Shown here: positions 34,901 through 49,900 of the stretch, in pieces
How positions within the stretch are numbered: the first letter of the stretch is position 1
Layout of the letters: each line of letters opens with the position of its first letter
DNA from: Micrasema longulum
Lineage: Eukaryota; Arthropoda; Insecta; Trichoptera; Brachycentridae
Direction of reading: 5' to 3'
DNA: 64,000 nt
NCBI GenBank assembly: GCA_022494885.1
Contig: JAGVSM010004544.1
Span: 90,048-154,047 of the forward strand
Program-made: the position numbers and the translations under genes
The notes under the pieces: generated by a model
Databases searched by the model: none
Told to the model about the DNA's origin: nothing
The model's input: the letters and a program-made list of their open reading frames with translations, nothing else

Positions 34901-37900
34901 CAATACTGTCCTGTCTCTGCAAACAGCCTTAACTGCGCAGGACAGAACAGTGAGACAATACAACAATAACTGTTGTATTATTCAATCGTAGTTTAACACA
35001 GAACACTGTGAAAATGGATACACGTCGACATGTGTGGTGGTGGAGGTAAGCCATTGTCCTGAGGAGAAAGTCTGCCTGCCTATCTTTAGGAAAATGTCTA
35101 ATTCCATTGTCTTGTCCCCCAAATTTCACTTTACACTAGGACAAACAGGCCAAAGCTGGGACAAGACAATATTGTCCTCGTGTGAAGAATGCATCACAAT
35201 TATTGAAGCGTTACAAAGTTGTGCTTACTATTCATAAAAAACCAAATTGTTTCATCATCATTCCCTTTCCGCACCTAATGGTGCATAAGGCACTGTTGGT
35301 ACACCAATCGCAGTGTATCTTGATCATTTTTGTTACATGAAGGTAAGATGATCAATCTTACGCTTCAGGTACCAGTTCAAGGACTATGAAATATTCTAGT
35401 GTAAAAACACCTTATTAAATAAATATTTCATGTCAACCATATCGGGAATCGAACTCGAGACCTCTTGCATGGTAGGCAAACGCGCTGACCACTGCACCAC
35501 GAGGTCTGACTAAATTGTATACCAAAACTTAACAATGAAAGCGTTAAATTAGCACAATTTTGATAATTAATTTTGTTACATTTTTACAATACTTTTTAAA
35601 GTAATAATATTTTAATTCTAAAATAATAAATGGTATATATATTGTATAACTTTAAAATAAATTAACTAGTAGGTAGTCATGTTATTGTTTATTTTTGCAT
35701 AAAAATGTCTGCTTTAAAACAGGTTGTACCTAGTTAGGCAGACTAGACGTAATCCAGAGAAATCTATTACCTAAGTATGTATGTAGTAGATAAAGAAATT
35801 GTAATTTTTGTTAATAAACCTTGATTATTATTATACATTGTCAAAACAAATGTATAAGTATTTTTTTGTTTATATTGGATGATGGCCTCACACTGTTTTA
35901 ATTTTAATTAGGGATTTATGACTCTTACCCATCTTTTTACAATGTATTTATGAGAGCAATTTATTTCTTAGTTATTTTATGTGAATTTAAATATTTACTT
36001 ATCTATAATTAGAATATTTCATGTTTATCAAATTGATGATGACTACATTTAAAATTATGAAATGTCTGCAGAAATTATAAACAATTTATAAACATACATT
36101 TGGGTAAAACAAATATTCCATTGCAAACAGTTGTAAAGATATAAAAATATGTTGTTTTATATCCACGATTACTGTGTATTTCAGAAATTATTTGATGACA
36201 ACTTCGCAGCAGTGTTTCTGGGCATTGGTCTCCCAGAACCAAAAATAATTCCAATATTCCAAGGCCTAACTCCTGAAATGGGATTCTTTTCCAGCAAAAA
36301 CTTTTTACCCAAAGTAGCAAAAGGCAGCAAAAAAGGTAAATTACCTTGGAAAAAATCACTTATAAGTTACGGTCAATTTTCTGCAAAAAAAAATTGTCAC
36401 AATAGCCATAATAATTATTGGTTACAATAACCATAAACTTCAAAATAATTATTTATCACGATTGTATTGTTTATGATATAGGTACCTACGTAGTTATCTT
36501 TTTTAATTTTAAAAATAATATTTTGTAACAATAATATGAGGTTATAGCAGGCTCTCACATAGACATAAAAAGATACCCACTCTGGGTAGCCTGCTATATA
36601 ATTTGATATTGAACAACATCGTTACATTTTTATATTTTCACACATTTGTATACAATTTAATAATTATTTGGAGTTTACATATTATATATTGTGTTTATTA
36701 GCATGGACACTTCATTATTTTTATAAAATTAATTGCAAGAATATCTTTGAATGTTTCCATACTCAAAACATTGTTAAATCATGTTTTCATATTATTAATG
36801 ATGATTTTATTAAGGTATGTGCGTGTGCAGTGGCGGAGTGACTTTACCCCGCTTAACAGGGAATGTGATTGTACTGGGAGCTGGCGACACAGCATTCGAC
36901 TGCGCCACTTCTGCCCTTCGTTGCGGAGCCAAGAAAGTGTTTGTCGTCTTCCGGAGAGGATTTTCTAACATCAGGGCTGTTCCAGAAGAGGTAAGGAAAT
37001 GTAGTCTCGTGACTGTAGCACAAAATGCGACAGCAAATAAAAACTGCATCTGATGTGATTGGATTTTTTTTTGTCTTTGCAAGCTGTAAAACTGGTAATG
37101 CTATACTTAGATTTTCATTTTTAAATTTAAGACCATTTGATGTGGAGAAGCGGAAAGAAGAAATATAATCTAAACTGTGTAATAAAATATTTTTGATGAG
37201 GTAGATTTCTTGGTTACTCTTTGTTAATATTGTCAAACTGTAAATTAGTAATGTTAGTTCTATTGTCAATTATTATTTTCAATGCATCTCATAAAGATTT
37301 AGGAAGAATTTTGGTATTTCTATAAATGAATTCAATGTAAATACGGTAATTTTTATTATTTTTTTAGGTGGACTTAGCCAAAGATGAAAAATGCGAGTTC
37401 ATTCCTTTCATGTCTCCGTTTGAAGTTATTATCAAAGATGGAAAGGTATTAATTATTTTTTAATGTAATAAATGTTGTTCCTTTTTTTGTTAAGAGCTTT
37501 GACCGGTTAAGTGCCATAAGTGCATTAACGCGCTCTCCGTTTCCGTGCTCGGAGGGCAGGCCGTACAAAAAGAGCACGTAAAGACGTATGCGTGCCTTTG
37601 TACGCACTTTGCGCATCGAGTCCAAGTATTCCGAACGATTTTAGATTTCGTACGCTCGAAGACATCTGTTAGGAGCTTGATGAAACATTAAGACACAAGA
37701 AATTAAGTAGGACAGCGGTTCAAATGAGATTTCTAAAAATTGTCTGAAATTTCGTGGCCTGCTGGGAACTGTCAGCAACACCTAGCGGCGCAAGAAATGT
37801 TAAATATCACATGCACAAACACGATAAAAAATATGTTGGCAAGACAAATACAAAAAAATTTAATTGTTACAGATGACCATACCTATCAATTTTTTATATC

Positions 37901-40900
37901 TAAAAAATCCTACCAGCCTAATAATCATTCCATGAAAACTGTAATATATATTTTATTAATTCCATTGAAAGATTAACCAATAATCATTTTCTACCGAATA
38001 ATTAAAGATATTTTTTTAAATACTAGATTACAGGTATGAAGTTCTATCGCACGGAGCCTGATCCTGAGAAGGAAGGAGAATGTATCGAAGATAAGGACCA
38101 AATAGCACAACTGAAGGCTAACTACATTATTTCTGCCTTCGGATCTGGACTTTACGATGCTGATGGTATAAATACTTTAAAATATATTTTTGTTATTATT
38201 TGTGCACGTATAAAAAATCTTCTATTGCGTAGAATGCAAAAAAAAAATTAAGTAGTGAGACGCTGGTTCCAATGTAGAAATAGGAGATGTTGTCAATTTG
38301 TTTTCTCTATTTTTAATTATTTATTTGATAAATTAAAAAGATTATATATTCCAGTCATCATAGGTACACCAACAAACTCATCACTCATGTTCCGACTTGG
38401 CTTGATCCACTCCTCAATTGAGAATATAAAGACTTCAATATGCAAGAAATAAATTAATGACAGATATAATACTTAAATATGTACTGAAACTGAAACTGCA
38501 AAAAATATACTTTAATTGTATTAAATAAAATAAATAAGGCAAGATTATTTTAAAGAGGGATTTAAGTTCTTGTAAATCACTAGTCCATTTCAATAAATTG
38601 TTTGATTGTAGTGAAGAAGGCCATGTTCGGTGTTCACTTGAATCGCAGTGGACTTCCCGCTATCAACTGCGAGACAATGCAGAGCATATCAGAGCCGAGG
38701 GTGTTCTGTGGAGGGGATCTGGCCGGCTTCTCGGAGACCACAGTGGAGTCTGTTAACGATGGCAAGACAGCGGCTTGGTACATGCATTGTTTTTTGCAGG
38801 TCATTATCATTAATTCTTTAAGAGATGCCTGAGAAATAAGTTGCAGTTGATCACTGTGACAATTATTGTGATAATGTATTGTTTATTCATTTTAGTTTTC
38901 CTCGCGAAGTGATCAGCTCTTCAAGCCAGACATAAATTTTATTGTAGCAAATCAGCTATTTTTCAAAACGAACTACAGTACAGTCTTGGTTATCCGACCT
39001 TCGGTTATCCGACCTTCTGAGTTATCCGACCTACCGGGGCAATGCCCCTTTCCTTTACCCGACTGCACGCATTATATTTGCGCGCCAGGTGACAGTCCTC
39101 AGTGCTTACGTAGCTCTTTCGCTGAGAGCACGTGTTGCACATTGTTTCCTTGTTTGTTTATGTTACATGTACATATTTGAAAAGTTTTCAATGTGCAAAT
39201 AAAATTATGTAACACATTTTCAATGTCCTTTTTATCATTTTCCATGTTATCCAACCTTTTCGCTTATCTGACCTTACCGCGGCCGGTTTAGGTCGGATAA
39301 TCGAGACTCTACTCTACATATGTACATATTTCCAATATGGACATGATTAAAAAAAAAATTAAAATAAGGTATTTTCAAATATTTATAGGTGTAATTGGTG
39401 GACCAGTCTAACTTTTTCAGGAAGTAAAATACTCATCATACCTTCATAACTGTATCCGCATCTATCAATTACTTTGAACAGTCAATAAAAAAATATTTAT
39501 TACTGAAAAACTTTAAATTTGGAAATAGTCAAAAAGAACCCTATATTTCAAACAAAATATTGTTTTAGGGATTGTCTCAAGAGACGGGAGCCGTACGTCC
39601 CCAATTGCCAAAGTTCCACTGCGCTATAGACGATGTTGATATTTCCGTGGAGATGTGCGGCCTGAGGTTTGAGAACCCGTTTGGCCTCGCCAGTGCTCCC
39701 CCCGCCACCACATCCGCCATGATAAGGAGGTCCTTCGAACAAGGATGGGCTTTCGCCGTCACCAAGACATTTTCTCTCGATAAGGTAAGATAAAAAGACA
39801 CTACTCGCATACCACGAAAGCAGCCTAAGAGTAATTGACATTGGGTCGAAGAGACTCAATTAAAATGTACAACCTACTTTTACTGTCCACAAGGGCAATA
39901 TATAAATACATAAATAAGGGGGTCATAACTGGAAGCTCTATCGTCCCCAATTCCACCTCAATCCTAAGAAAAACTTCCTTTCCAGCAGGGTAGTTTCAGA
40001 CTGGAATAAATTGCCAAGTCTAGTTGTCCATTCCATTTCGGTCAACCAGTTCAAAACCGTTTGGATGCTTTTTTGAAGGAAGAAGAACGAGACATAGGCA
40101 CATCAGCAAAGACTGCCTGCCTATAGCAAATAATAAAATAATAATAATAGCTATGAAAAGTGGCTAATGGAGGTGGGTTATGTATGGATTGAGGAATGGA
40201 TCAGTTCGGATGGATAAAATAATGATATATCATCGCTTAGTGTACAATACCGCGTAAGTTATTTTTGTCTTTTTTATTTATTTATATATAATAAATAAAT
40301 CAATGGCTATGGTAACAAGTTGCGCGGAAATACATATGAACTAAGGAAATATTGTGTATTGTAATTTACCATCTCTGTTTTTCAAATTGTTGAGGGCAAT
40401 GCAGTATTTGCTAAATATGAGATACATTATTCTAGATACACATGACACATGCATATATTTTGGTTAGTAAGCACTGTTGAATTTTGATTGCAAATAATTA
40501 TTTCCAGGATATAGTGACTAATGTGTCTCCTCGCATAGTCCGAGGTACCACCTCCGGGCAGCACTTCGGTCCTGAGCAGGGAGCCTTCCTGAATATAGAA
40601 CTAATTTCTGAAAAGAGTGCCGCATATTGGTGCCAGAGTGTTACTGAACTGAAGAGAGATTTTCCTTCTAAGGTTTACCGTTTTATTTCAAAATATTGAT
40701 ATTTTTTTCAATTTAATATTTTTACCTCACCTGTCATAATACAATTCATCTTTCCAGATTGTGATTGCTTCCATTATGTGCTCTTACAACAAAGATGATT
40801 GGACTGTGTTGGCCAAAATGGCTGAAAAATCCGGAGCTGATGCGTTAGAACTAAACCTCTCTTGTCCACATGGAATGGGAGAGTCTGGAATGGGCTTGGC

Positions 40901-43900
40901 ATGTGGTCAGGTATGCAATGTCTTAAACATTCTCTTTTCATAAATATGTTTACCTATAGACAAATGTGTAAATGTAAAATTTAAGCAACACTTCATATAG
41001 TTTAAACATTAGCATTTTATTTTATTGTTCATTAATTTTAACATCTATCAAACTAATGGTTTAGTCATTATTTTACTAAAAATATATTATGCAGACTTTT
41101 ACATTATGATTTTAGAAGCCGTCAGAAATCTTTCACATTATAAATAAGTCTAGCAACTGTCAGAAATCTTTTACATTTTGAGTCTTTCAACTGTCAGAAA
41201 TCTTTTACACTATGAGTTTTGCAACTGCTAGAAATCTTTTACATTATGATTCTTGCAACTGTCAGAAATCTTTCAAATTATGATTTTAGCAGCTGTCAGA
41301 TATCTTTTGCTTTTTTTAGTCTTGCATCTGTGGAAGTACTATGATAAAATTAGTAAAGTATATTATCTTGTTTTGCAGAAACCCGAGCTAGTGGAAGGTA
41401 TCTCTCGGTGGGTAAGAGAGTCTGTGAAGATACCGTTCTTTGTGAAACTAACACCAAACATTACTGACATTGTGGACATTGCTACAGCAGCACAGTTAGG
41501 TAAAAAAACATCTCTTATAAAATAAATATTTATGGTGCAGTAAATTATTCATACACTGTAATTATAAAACGTCTACCTAAGTATATTTTATTTTAATAAA
41601 TCTAACTAAAAAACAACTTAAAACCTCTATTTGAATAAATCCTTAATATGTAATGACAAAATTTATTGCCTTATTCAAAAGTTTTATTGAAATTAAATTA
41701 AATACTGCTTAGAATAACTTTTGTGAAGTGCTCATTGTAGTACCTATTAAGTAGATCATGACAATGGTGCTATGTGTGTTATTGATAGTAACGATATTAA
41801 CAAAAACACATACACAGGTCATTTTATGCACAGTTAATTAATTTTCTTTTTTTTCAAATCACGCATAATACACGTTTTTTTGTGAATGTAGCTACTCAAC
41901 TGGTCCATAGGTACATTCTGGAGTATCATTTTAGACTTTTAACCTGTCATTAACTGTTTCAAATACCTACTCACTTTATATAAGGTGTGAAATACATAAT
42001 TCTGTCCATAATTGAATGCTTATTTATTTATTTTTTAAATTAAAATATAATGTTTTCTGGTATAGAAATCTTTCCATGATAATTTCTACAGATTCCTATC
42101 ACCATCGTCCCAATTTAACACTGGACTTTGATCCCGTGGAGTTGGGACTTATGTCTAAAAAAATGTAAATAAGTAAATAAACAAAAATCAGTTTATTTTT
42201 TGCCATTCATTTTTCTTTTAGAGTTAGTTTTGATTTTAACATTTTGTCAAATTTGGACAAAATTTAAAATTGTTATTAATTTATTTTTTTAAGCTTGTAC
42301 AATAATTGTTTTGTAACAGGAAAAGCTGACGGTGTTTCAGCAATAAACACAGTCTCAGGGCTGATGAGCGTACGACCTGACTCTACTCCCTGGCCTAGTG
42401 TTGGTAAGAAAATCTGACATATTGATTTCTTCATTAATTTCATGCATATTCATACATATTTATTACCAGTAGCTCAATCACATATCTATCCCGCCAGATC
42501 CTCACACAATAGTTAGACCAGTTAGAAAGAACACACCTTGCAGTAAATATAAGCCTTGTATATAAAAAGCGAGGCAAAAAATAAAAAAATTAATAAAAAA
42601 AGTACCTCAACCACAATGGATAATAGGGAATGCCGGTAATAATCGACGCCATAAAAGTTTCTCACAACAAGTTTTTTTCGTTTTAGCAATGCCAATGGAA
42701 CATCAACTGTAATTTATCAATCGGAGGTTATTTTAATCTGTGGCGTTTGGCTACATGACTACAATAAACCAATCTTTCAGATGCGCTTGTGAGAGTTTAT
42801 TATGGCGATCCAGCAAAACACGCAAAATTTTAGCGTCTACCTGCTATCTGGCGAGTGGCGTTATCAAGTGTGATTTATGAAACTTAGCCTCCTTTATATT
42901 TGAGTAGATTTTTTGTATAAAATTTTATATTACAAATATTGCATTTAAATAATGTATTTCTATTACAAAATGAATATCAAAAGCAGGACCGCGATTACAA
43001 ACGCTATTTTCATCAGTACATATCTAGATGGTATAAAGTAAAATCAATATTTATGTGCAAAAATGTATATATTTGTATGAAAAATTAAAGCATCTTCGTC
43101 GGTAATCTGTAGTTGAACATGTTTAGAAAAAAATTGTAAATGTATATATTCTTTTTTCATACAGAAAACTTAATTTTACTTTGAATATGAATTGTACAAT
43201 AGATAAAAATGATAACTTCCCATTGTAATACAGACCCTGATACATTATTGTGATGACTCGAGTATTTCAAATCTTCAATCTTAGTAATGTATTTACTAAT
43301 TACTTCATTCAAAATTTGATTTATAAAGGTTTAGAAAAGCGTACAACATATGGAGGAGTATCGGGTAATGCCACTAGACCGATGGCTCTGAGGGCCATTT
43401 CTTCTATCGGCAATAAGCTGCCAGGTCTCGCCATCATGGGCATCGGTGGAGTGGACTCTCCTGAGGTTGCTTTCCAGTTCTTACAGTGTGGAGCTTCTGT
43501 TGTGCAGGTTAATAATATTTATTCTATTATCACATGCTGTTTTCCTTCGCAGTTATTGTCAAAAGTAAGCAGATTAGATTGTAACAAATTGATTTTACTG
43601 CAGTACAGAGTACAATGGAATATTTTTACGTCCGCTAGACATTAAGGAAAGATGTTTATTTATTGAGATTTAAAGTAAAATGTAACATTTTTGCTTCATG
43701 CTAGTCTTTATTTTCTTTTTCGAGATTTATTTTTAATCATTTATCGATATGAAATTTCCCTCAAGTAACATGATTCCACTACAAGTAGAATCTTTTATCT
43801 CCTGTGGTTGAAATAATAAGCAAAATAGGTTTTTTTTTACCACTTTTAATCAATATAATTATTCTTTCAGTCAGAGGCCCATCGGCCCATCTGTCATATC

Positions 43901-46900
43901 TGACGCACACAATTAATGCAAAAGTTCCAGTTTTTTTTTTAATGACTTCTTCCAGTATAAATTTTATCTGCCTATATGGGGCGAATTGCTGTCCCAGTAA
44001 TTTAATCCCCGTAAGCTTAAACTATAAGAACAGATAGTCAAATAATCCCTCAAATGATATGTTGGTTGCGCGTGTGCGATCTACAACCGACGCAGCATTC
44101 AGTGTAATAATAATAATTATATTTAATATTTATCTCTCATTTTAATTTTTTGACAAATTTTTTAATTTGTCACCCTAATGTATTATTATTACCACGATAA
44201 GTTTATCTCTGAATTCGTTTTTAAGACAATACTTTTCAATTTTGAGGTAACATTTAATATTCAAATAATGATCAATCGGTGATTGCCGACTGTTGCTTGC
44301 TAGTTTAAAATTATTAATCAAGTTTTATATTACAACCCGGTAACTGTTAAAAATTTTAAAAAATGGTCAAAACTAAAATGTATTTTACTGTATTTTACTT
44401 ATTATTATTAAAATGCAGTTCCACTAAGAAATGTCAGTCTCAATCTATTAATAATTGTATTGTGTATTATTCTATTATTTTATTTTATTCAGAAAACATA
44501 CAGTCATACAAAATAAGTATTAAAAACAACTATTTTTTAACATAAAAAGACCAATTAAGTTTTCATAAATTAAAAAGATATAAACATTAAATGTGACAAA
44601 AAAATTTAAAATATATAAGAATTTTAAGCAAGAAAAGAATAATTGTTGACATTTGCGTTTTCCATGGAGGTAATAAATTTAAATAAATAAAAATACCGAA
44701 TGTACACTCCGAGCCATCCACGCACACACATGAATGCACATATAAAACATAAACAAACATATACATTACATGCGGCACATATACATAGCATAAACCACTC
44801 AAGATGCACATTCAGCAACTATCCCAAATAATCGACCCCATGAAGAAATTTTCTGTACAAATGAACGTGCAGTTAAAAATGTCTACATCAATACTGAGTT
44901 CGTTATAATTTCTACAGGTGCGTCTAATGAATGAATTCGAGGTTAATTGTTTTACAAGTTGGTACATAAAAAAGGGAATTTAATCTAGTATAGCGAAGAG
45001 GACAACGGAAACCAATATTTTGTAAAAGATACGGCGAATCAACTATATTGTTGAGAATTTTGAAAAGAAAAATTAAATCATATGTAAGGCGCCTTTTTTG
45101 TAGTGATTCATATTAAAATTGATCAAAGATGCGCCGTAATCATTTTCAATGTTGCCAAAACGATATTCCAGGCATAAATTTCTTTTGAATGTTTTCAATT
45201 TGATTAATATATACATTATATTGAGGGGACCATACTAATGAAGTGAATTCGAGTTGACTACATAAGTATAGTAAAGAAGTTTGAATGTATTTGGTGATGA
45301 GAATGGCTTGGAGATTCGTAAGATAAACCCTAGAAGTCTGTACGCCTTATCTACTATTGTATTTATGTGATTTCTAAATAAAAGCTTATCATCCATCAGT
45401 ACACCCAAATCTCTCGCTTTCATTGAACGATTGACAATTTTCCCAGATAGTTTGTAGTCAAATAGTATACTTTTTTTCTTTCGAGTAAATGACATGACAA
45501 GACATTTATCAGAATTCAATAATAACTGATTGTCCTTGCAATAGCAACAGATTCTATCTAAGTCAGCTTGAAGAACTTCGCAATCATTTATTGAAGACAC
45601 AATTTTAAATACTTTATTGTCATCAGCGTATAGCAAAAAATGATGTTGTGTTGTTGTTGTAGTATCTATACAGACAATAAAACCAATGACTGATATCCAC
45701 AGAAATACTTGTATTATTGCAGGTATTATTACAATTATCTAATGAAATCACCAGTAAAAATACTGTTTTACCGGATGCATGTCCCAATTTTTTCTTTTTG
45801 TCTTGAGGTTAAAAATTACACAACTTTTGGTTATTTTAGGTGGGTAGCGCGATTCAAAACCAGGACTTTACCCTGATAGATGACTACTGCACGGGGCTCA
45901 AGGCTCTCCTGTATCTACGCGGAATGGGTGCTCCTGGGGGCTCGTGGCTGGGGCAGTCTCCCCCGACACTCAAACATCAGAAGGGAAAGCCAGTCACTAC
46001 TCTACGAGGGGCTGATGGGAAGGTACTTCATTATTTATAAGAACTAATCAAATAGTTGAATTATGTGATAGTAAATCTGGTCATATGTTTTCATAATTAG
46101 TCTGTGTAATGTAATTAATTTATTAGTCTGTGTCCAGGCGGATAAAGATAACAGTTCTGTGTGTGAAATAGAACCAGAAACCTGAATGAGTATTTTTACA
46201 TTACACCATTTTGTGAAAATGACCTAAACAATATTGTTATGGTATTTGTATAGTGTAAAGTTGATGCAAACCAAGTTTTGTAACATTTCCTTTGAAAATA
46301 AACGTAAAAATGCCATTTTTCAATAAAAAATTATAAAAGTGTCACCTATGAATAATTAGTTTCATATTTTCGTTTAGAAACACCTTAATGGGATAAAATA
46401 GTAAAACAAAGAAGCGGTACATGTACGGGATTAAATTAAAGCTGTAACGAATCCTAAATTTAAAAATATTCCTTACAGATATTGGCGCATTTTGGTCCGT
46501 ACAAAAGGGAAAGGGAAGAATTATTAATGAAAGCACATTTGGAGGGAAATATCTTAGATGTCATGACAGACGCTCGCCCTGAGATCGTTTGTAGAAGGAA
46601 TGTTAAAATCCCTCGTATTAAAGACATCATCGGGGAAGCCTTACCCAGAATTGGCTCCTACAAAGACTTGGACAATACTAAACAAGTGGTTGCTCTTATA
46701 GATGATGTAAGTTTTATCAAAATTGTTATTGTGCACGATTTCACCATAATTTTCTTTGTGTAATTTTTATAGTTTTTGGTAAATATGAATAAGCTGCTGT
46801 ATAATGTAATTTGGTACACAGTCAAATCAATTGTATTGGGGACTTGAGTATATTCTTACTGTTTTTTCGTAAAAAATAATGTTTTATTTTTTTAAAATTA

Positions 46901-49900
46901 GTAAAGAAATGTAATTGAAAGTATTATCCATCGCTAGCGACTACTTTCTCCTATCTTATTTATTTATTTATTCAACACTATATACATATACAATATATAA
47001 ACATATAAGGGCGGGCATATTGCCTTAGTGCACATTTTTCTGGCATTTTCAACTATGAATGGAAGTAGGAACAATTTAAATATTTAGATAGTGACTTTTC
47101 AATTTTGACTTAACAGTATGCCACAATCGAGCAGCTACTACTATGAAAGAGGAAGCAAGACAATTAGAGCGATGAAAGGGTATTAACTAATCTTCCTGGT
47201 AATTGAAAGAAGCAATATCCGGTGAATACAGCGGGTGGGGTAGGACTTCCCATTTGAGAGTTTCCAAGTATGTTTTGACTGGCCTCACAACATGTAGCCG
47301 AGTGTTCCGACAGAGCATGGTCCCCGTAAGTCTCCACAAGAATTTTACGTGCTACTGGAGATTTATTTTATAAAAAAGTAATGCAGTATTATTCCCCGCA
47401 AATACTGTTTTCTTGGCACGAAATTAGACACGTTTAACGCAATGAAAAAACACGTTGTTTACGTATCGGCGGAACAACATATACTCTTATTTTAAGCCTA
47501 ATGTATAGCTTCACAACTAAGTAGGCTGTAGTATTACCTGATGTAAAAAAGCTAAGATAATGCATCCTTTGGGAAACAATGAAAACTTATTCAAGTCCCT
47601 ATTAGTTTTTCTAGTACAATTATTACAATAGTGGAAAAAATTGTACCCCTAATCTTTAATTCTAAATTTTCTTTCAGGATATGTGTATCAACTGTGGAAA
47701 ATGCTATATGGCTTGCAACGATTCCGGTTATCAAGCAATAAGGTATCTATCAAATCACTTCATTTTCAAAAATTATATCCTTAACCATAGAATTAAGAAT
47801 AGTCCAGAAACCGCATACGCGCATCAAACAGGAGGCGACTAAACTACTCTTAAAAGAGTAGTTTTATGTTTTGACCTATTAGTTTCTTTGTAGACGTCGC
47901 AATTTAACTGTGTCGTGTTGTGTCGTTTTAAAGTGTAGAAATACTGCTGGGATTTTAAAGAAACAGGATTGGATCACATTTCATGTGTAAGTAGCAAATG
48001 CATGTGTAAGTAGCAAGTGCATTACTTAAAAATTTAATTATTTTTCCATCTGTCAGATTGTCAAAGAAAACAAAATGAACATTTTGTTAGTGTTGCCAGG
48101 GTAGTCAAATTTTTTTAATTCATCTAATGAGAAAACTAATGAAAATTGGACCTCTCGGATTAAACAACGCCGTGGTGGACATTTGACCCTTTTAAACATC
48201 AAATATTATTTAACATGACCTAAAAATATCCATTTTACATAAAATAAAATTTGTTTTATTTTTTAAGTTCAAAGTTCATTAATTGAATTACTCTTCTTAA
48301 ATGACCCTTTACTTATCTACTCTATTGTGTCAATCAATGTTTCCGCGTGTACAATAAAATTTTAGAGAAATTAACAAATTGCCTTTTTAACAAAATATAA
48401 TTATCTTACATTTGTGTTATGATTATATTTTTTGCGATCTGGGAACATTACGCGGTGACTTCACGCATGCGCGTGACGAAAGTGGGGGGTTTTTTGGACA
48501 CAGTCCGATGTATTCAAATATGATTCTACGCTCCTTCTGGACTATTCTTAATTCTATGTCCAAAACTTTTTGAGTAAATAATTAGGGAAAATATTTGCTT
48601 TAAAGCATCTGTGCTTCTGACTAAAAATTGTTTTGGCTATGCATTTTTTTCAATCCAGATAGTGAGAGTTTTACTAAAATTAATTTTTAAACAATGTGTT
48701 TGATTTTTAGCTTCGACCCGGCCACGCACAAGGCTTGTGTAACTGATGATTGCACCGGATGCACTCTGTGTCTATCCGTCTGTCCCATCATTGACTGCAT
48801 AAGGTAATTTAAAACAGTAACTTTATCAATGCCTAGTGGAATATTTTTCTGGATCAATGCAATGCTTCATGTGGGGAAATTTTGTTTTCATCAAATTTGT
48901 ATAATATTACAGAAATATTGAAACTGCTTTGCAACCTTTGAATTCAAAATACATTAAATTTTGTACTCTGTATTGTGTGTTAACATGAGTTGTGTCTGTT
49001 TTTTTTTAAATTTAAAAATGACTTAACAAAAGTAAAACTAGATGGTAAAGGTTATATGTCATTCGAAAGAAATTTTATGCTCTACAAGATATTGTGTTAT
49101 CTTTTACATTACATATATTATTTTATTTGATTACAATGCTTCAATCGCGGAATCGGGTTGTGGTCTCGTGGCTAGTGTCTCGGACTCACGGCTCACGGAC
49201 AAAGGTTCGTGGTTCGAATCCCACTCTACCCCAACTTGATTCCCATTATCTAATAGTGAGTTATTTACAACTCGTTGAAAATGGCCCTCAAAATGAAATA
49301 TTTGGGTAAATCATAAGAATGCAAATATTTCTTTTATTAAAAAAAAAAAAACAGACAGTCAAGCAAACAAAAGTGAACATTTTTGACACCTTCTGTTTAC
49401 TAAAATAAAAGTTTTATAATGAAACTTTCATGGCAGTTTTCAAGAAAGGCGTTCTCATTTAATCCGACCCCGATAGTTTTCTTTTATTATTTTACAACAA
49501 ATTAGTCAATAACGCATACTTCTTAATCTCCTTTTTTTCTCTCTCCTTTATTCCCTCGGTTGAACGCAAACAGAAGGAGGTGTCGAAAATGCTAACTTTC
49601 ATTTATTTGACATTCCATTTCGAAGGCATAAAATAAAATAATATATCGACGCTGAAAAGGCCATTTACTTTAAGTGACAACGCAGTTAACGACAGAACTA
49701 ATTACATTAAACGACATGGGACTTGTAAAATATTTTCAATAAATAGACGAATACACATTAAAATATGATTTACCCCGTCTATAAACGATGTTCTGAATGG
49801 AGGTATAATTTATGAGATATAATTTTTTAAAATTTTTATATGGCTCTCCTGTAAAGTTTGCAAAATGTTGCTTAAAGTAAATAGCCTTTCCACCGTCAAT

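Noticed and set aside
44587..44811. Cysteine- and valine-rich minus-strand frame of 74 codons
   Set aside because: It arises from a CACA/ATAC-type simple stretch; the alternative frame is equally open.
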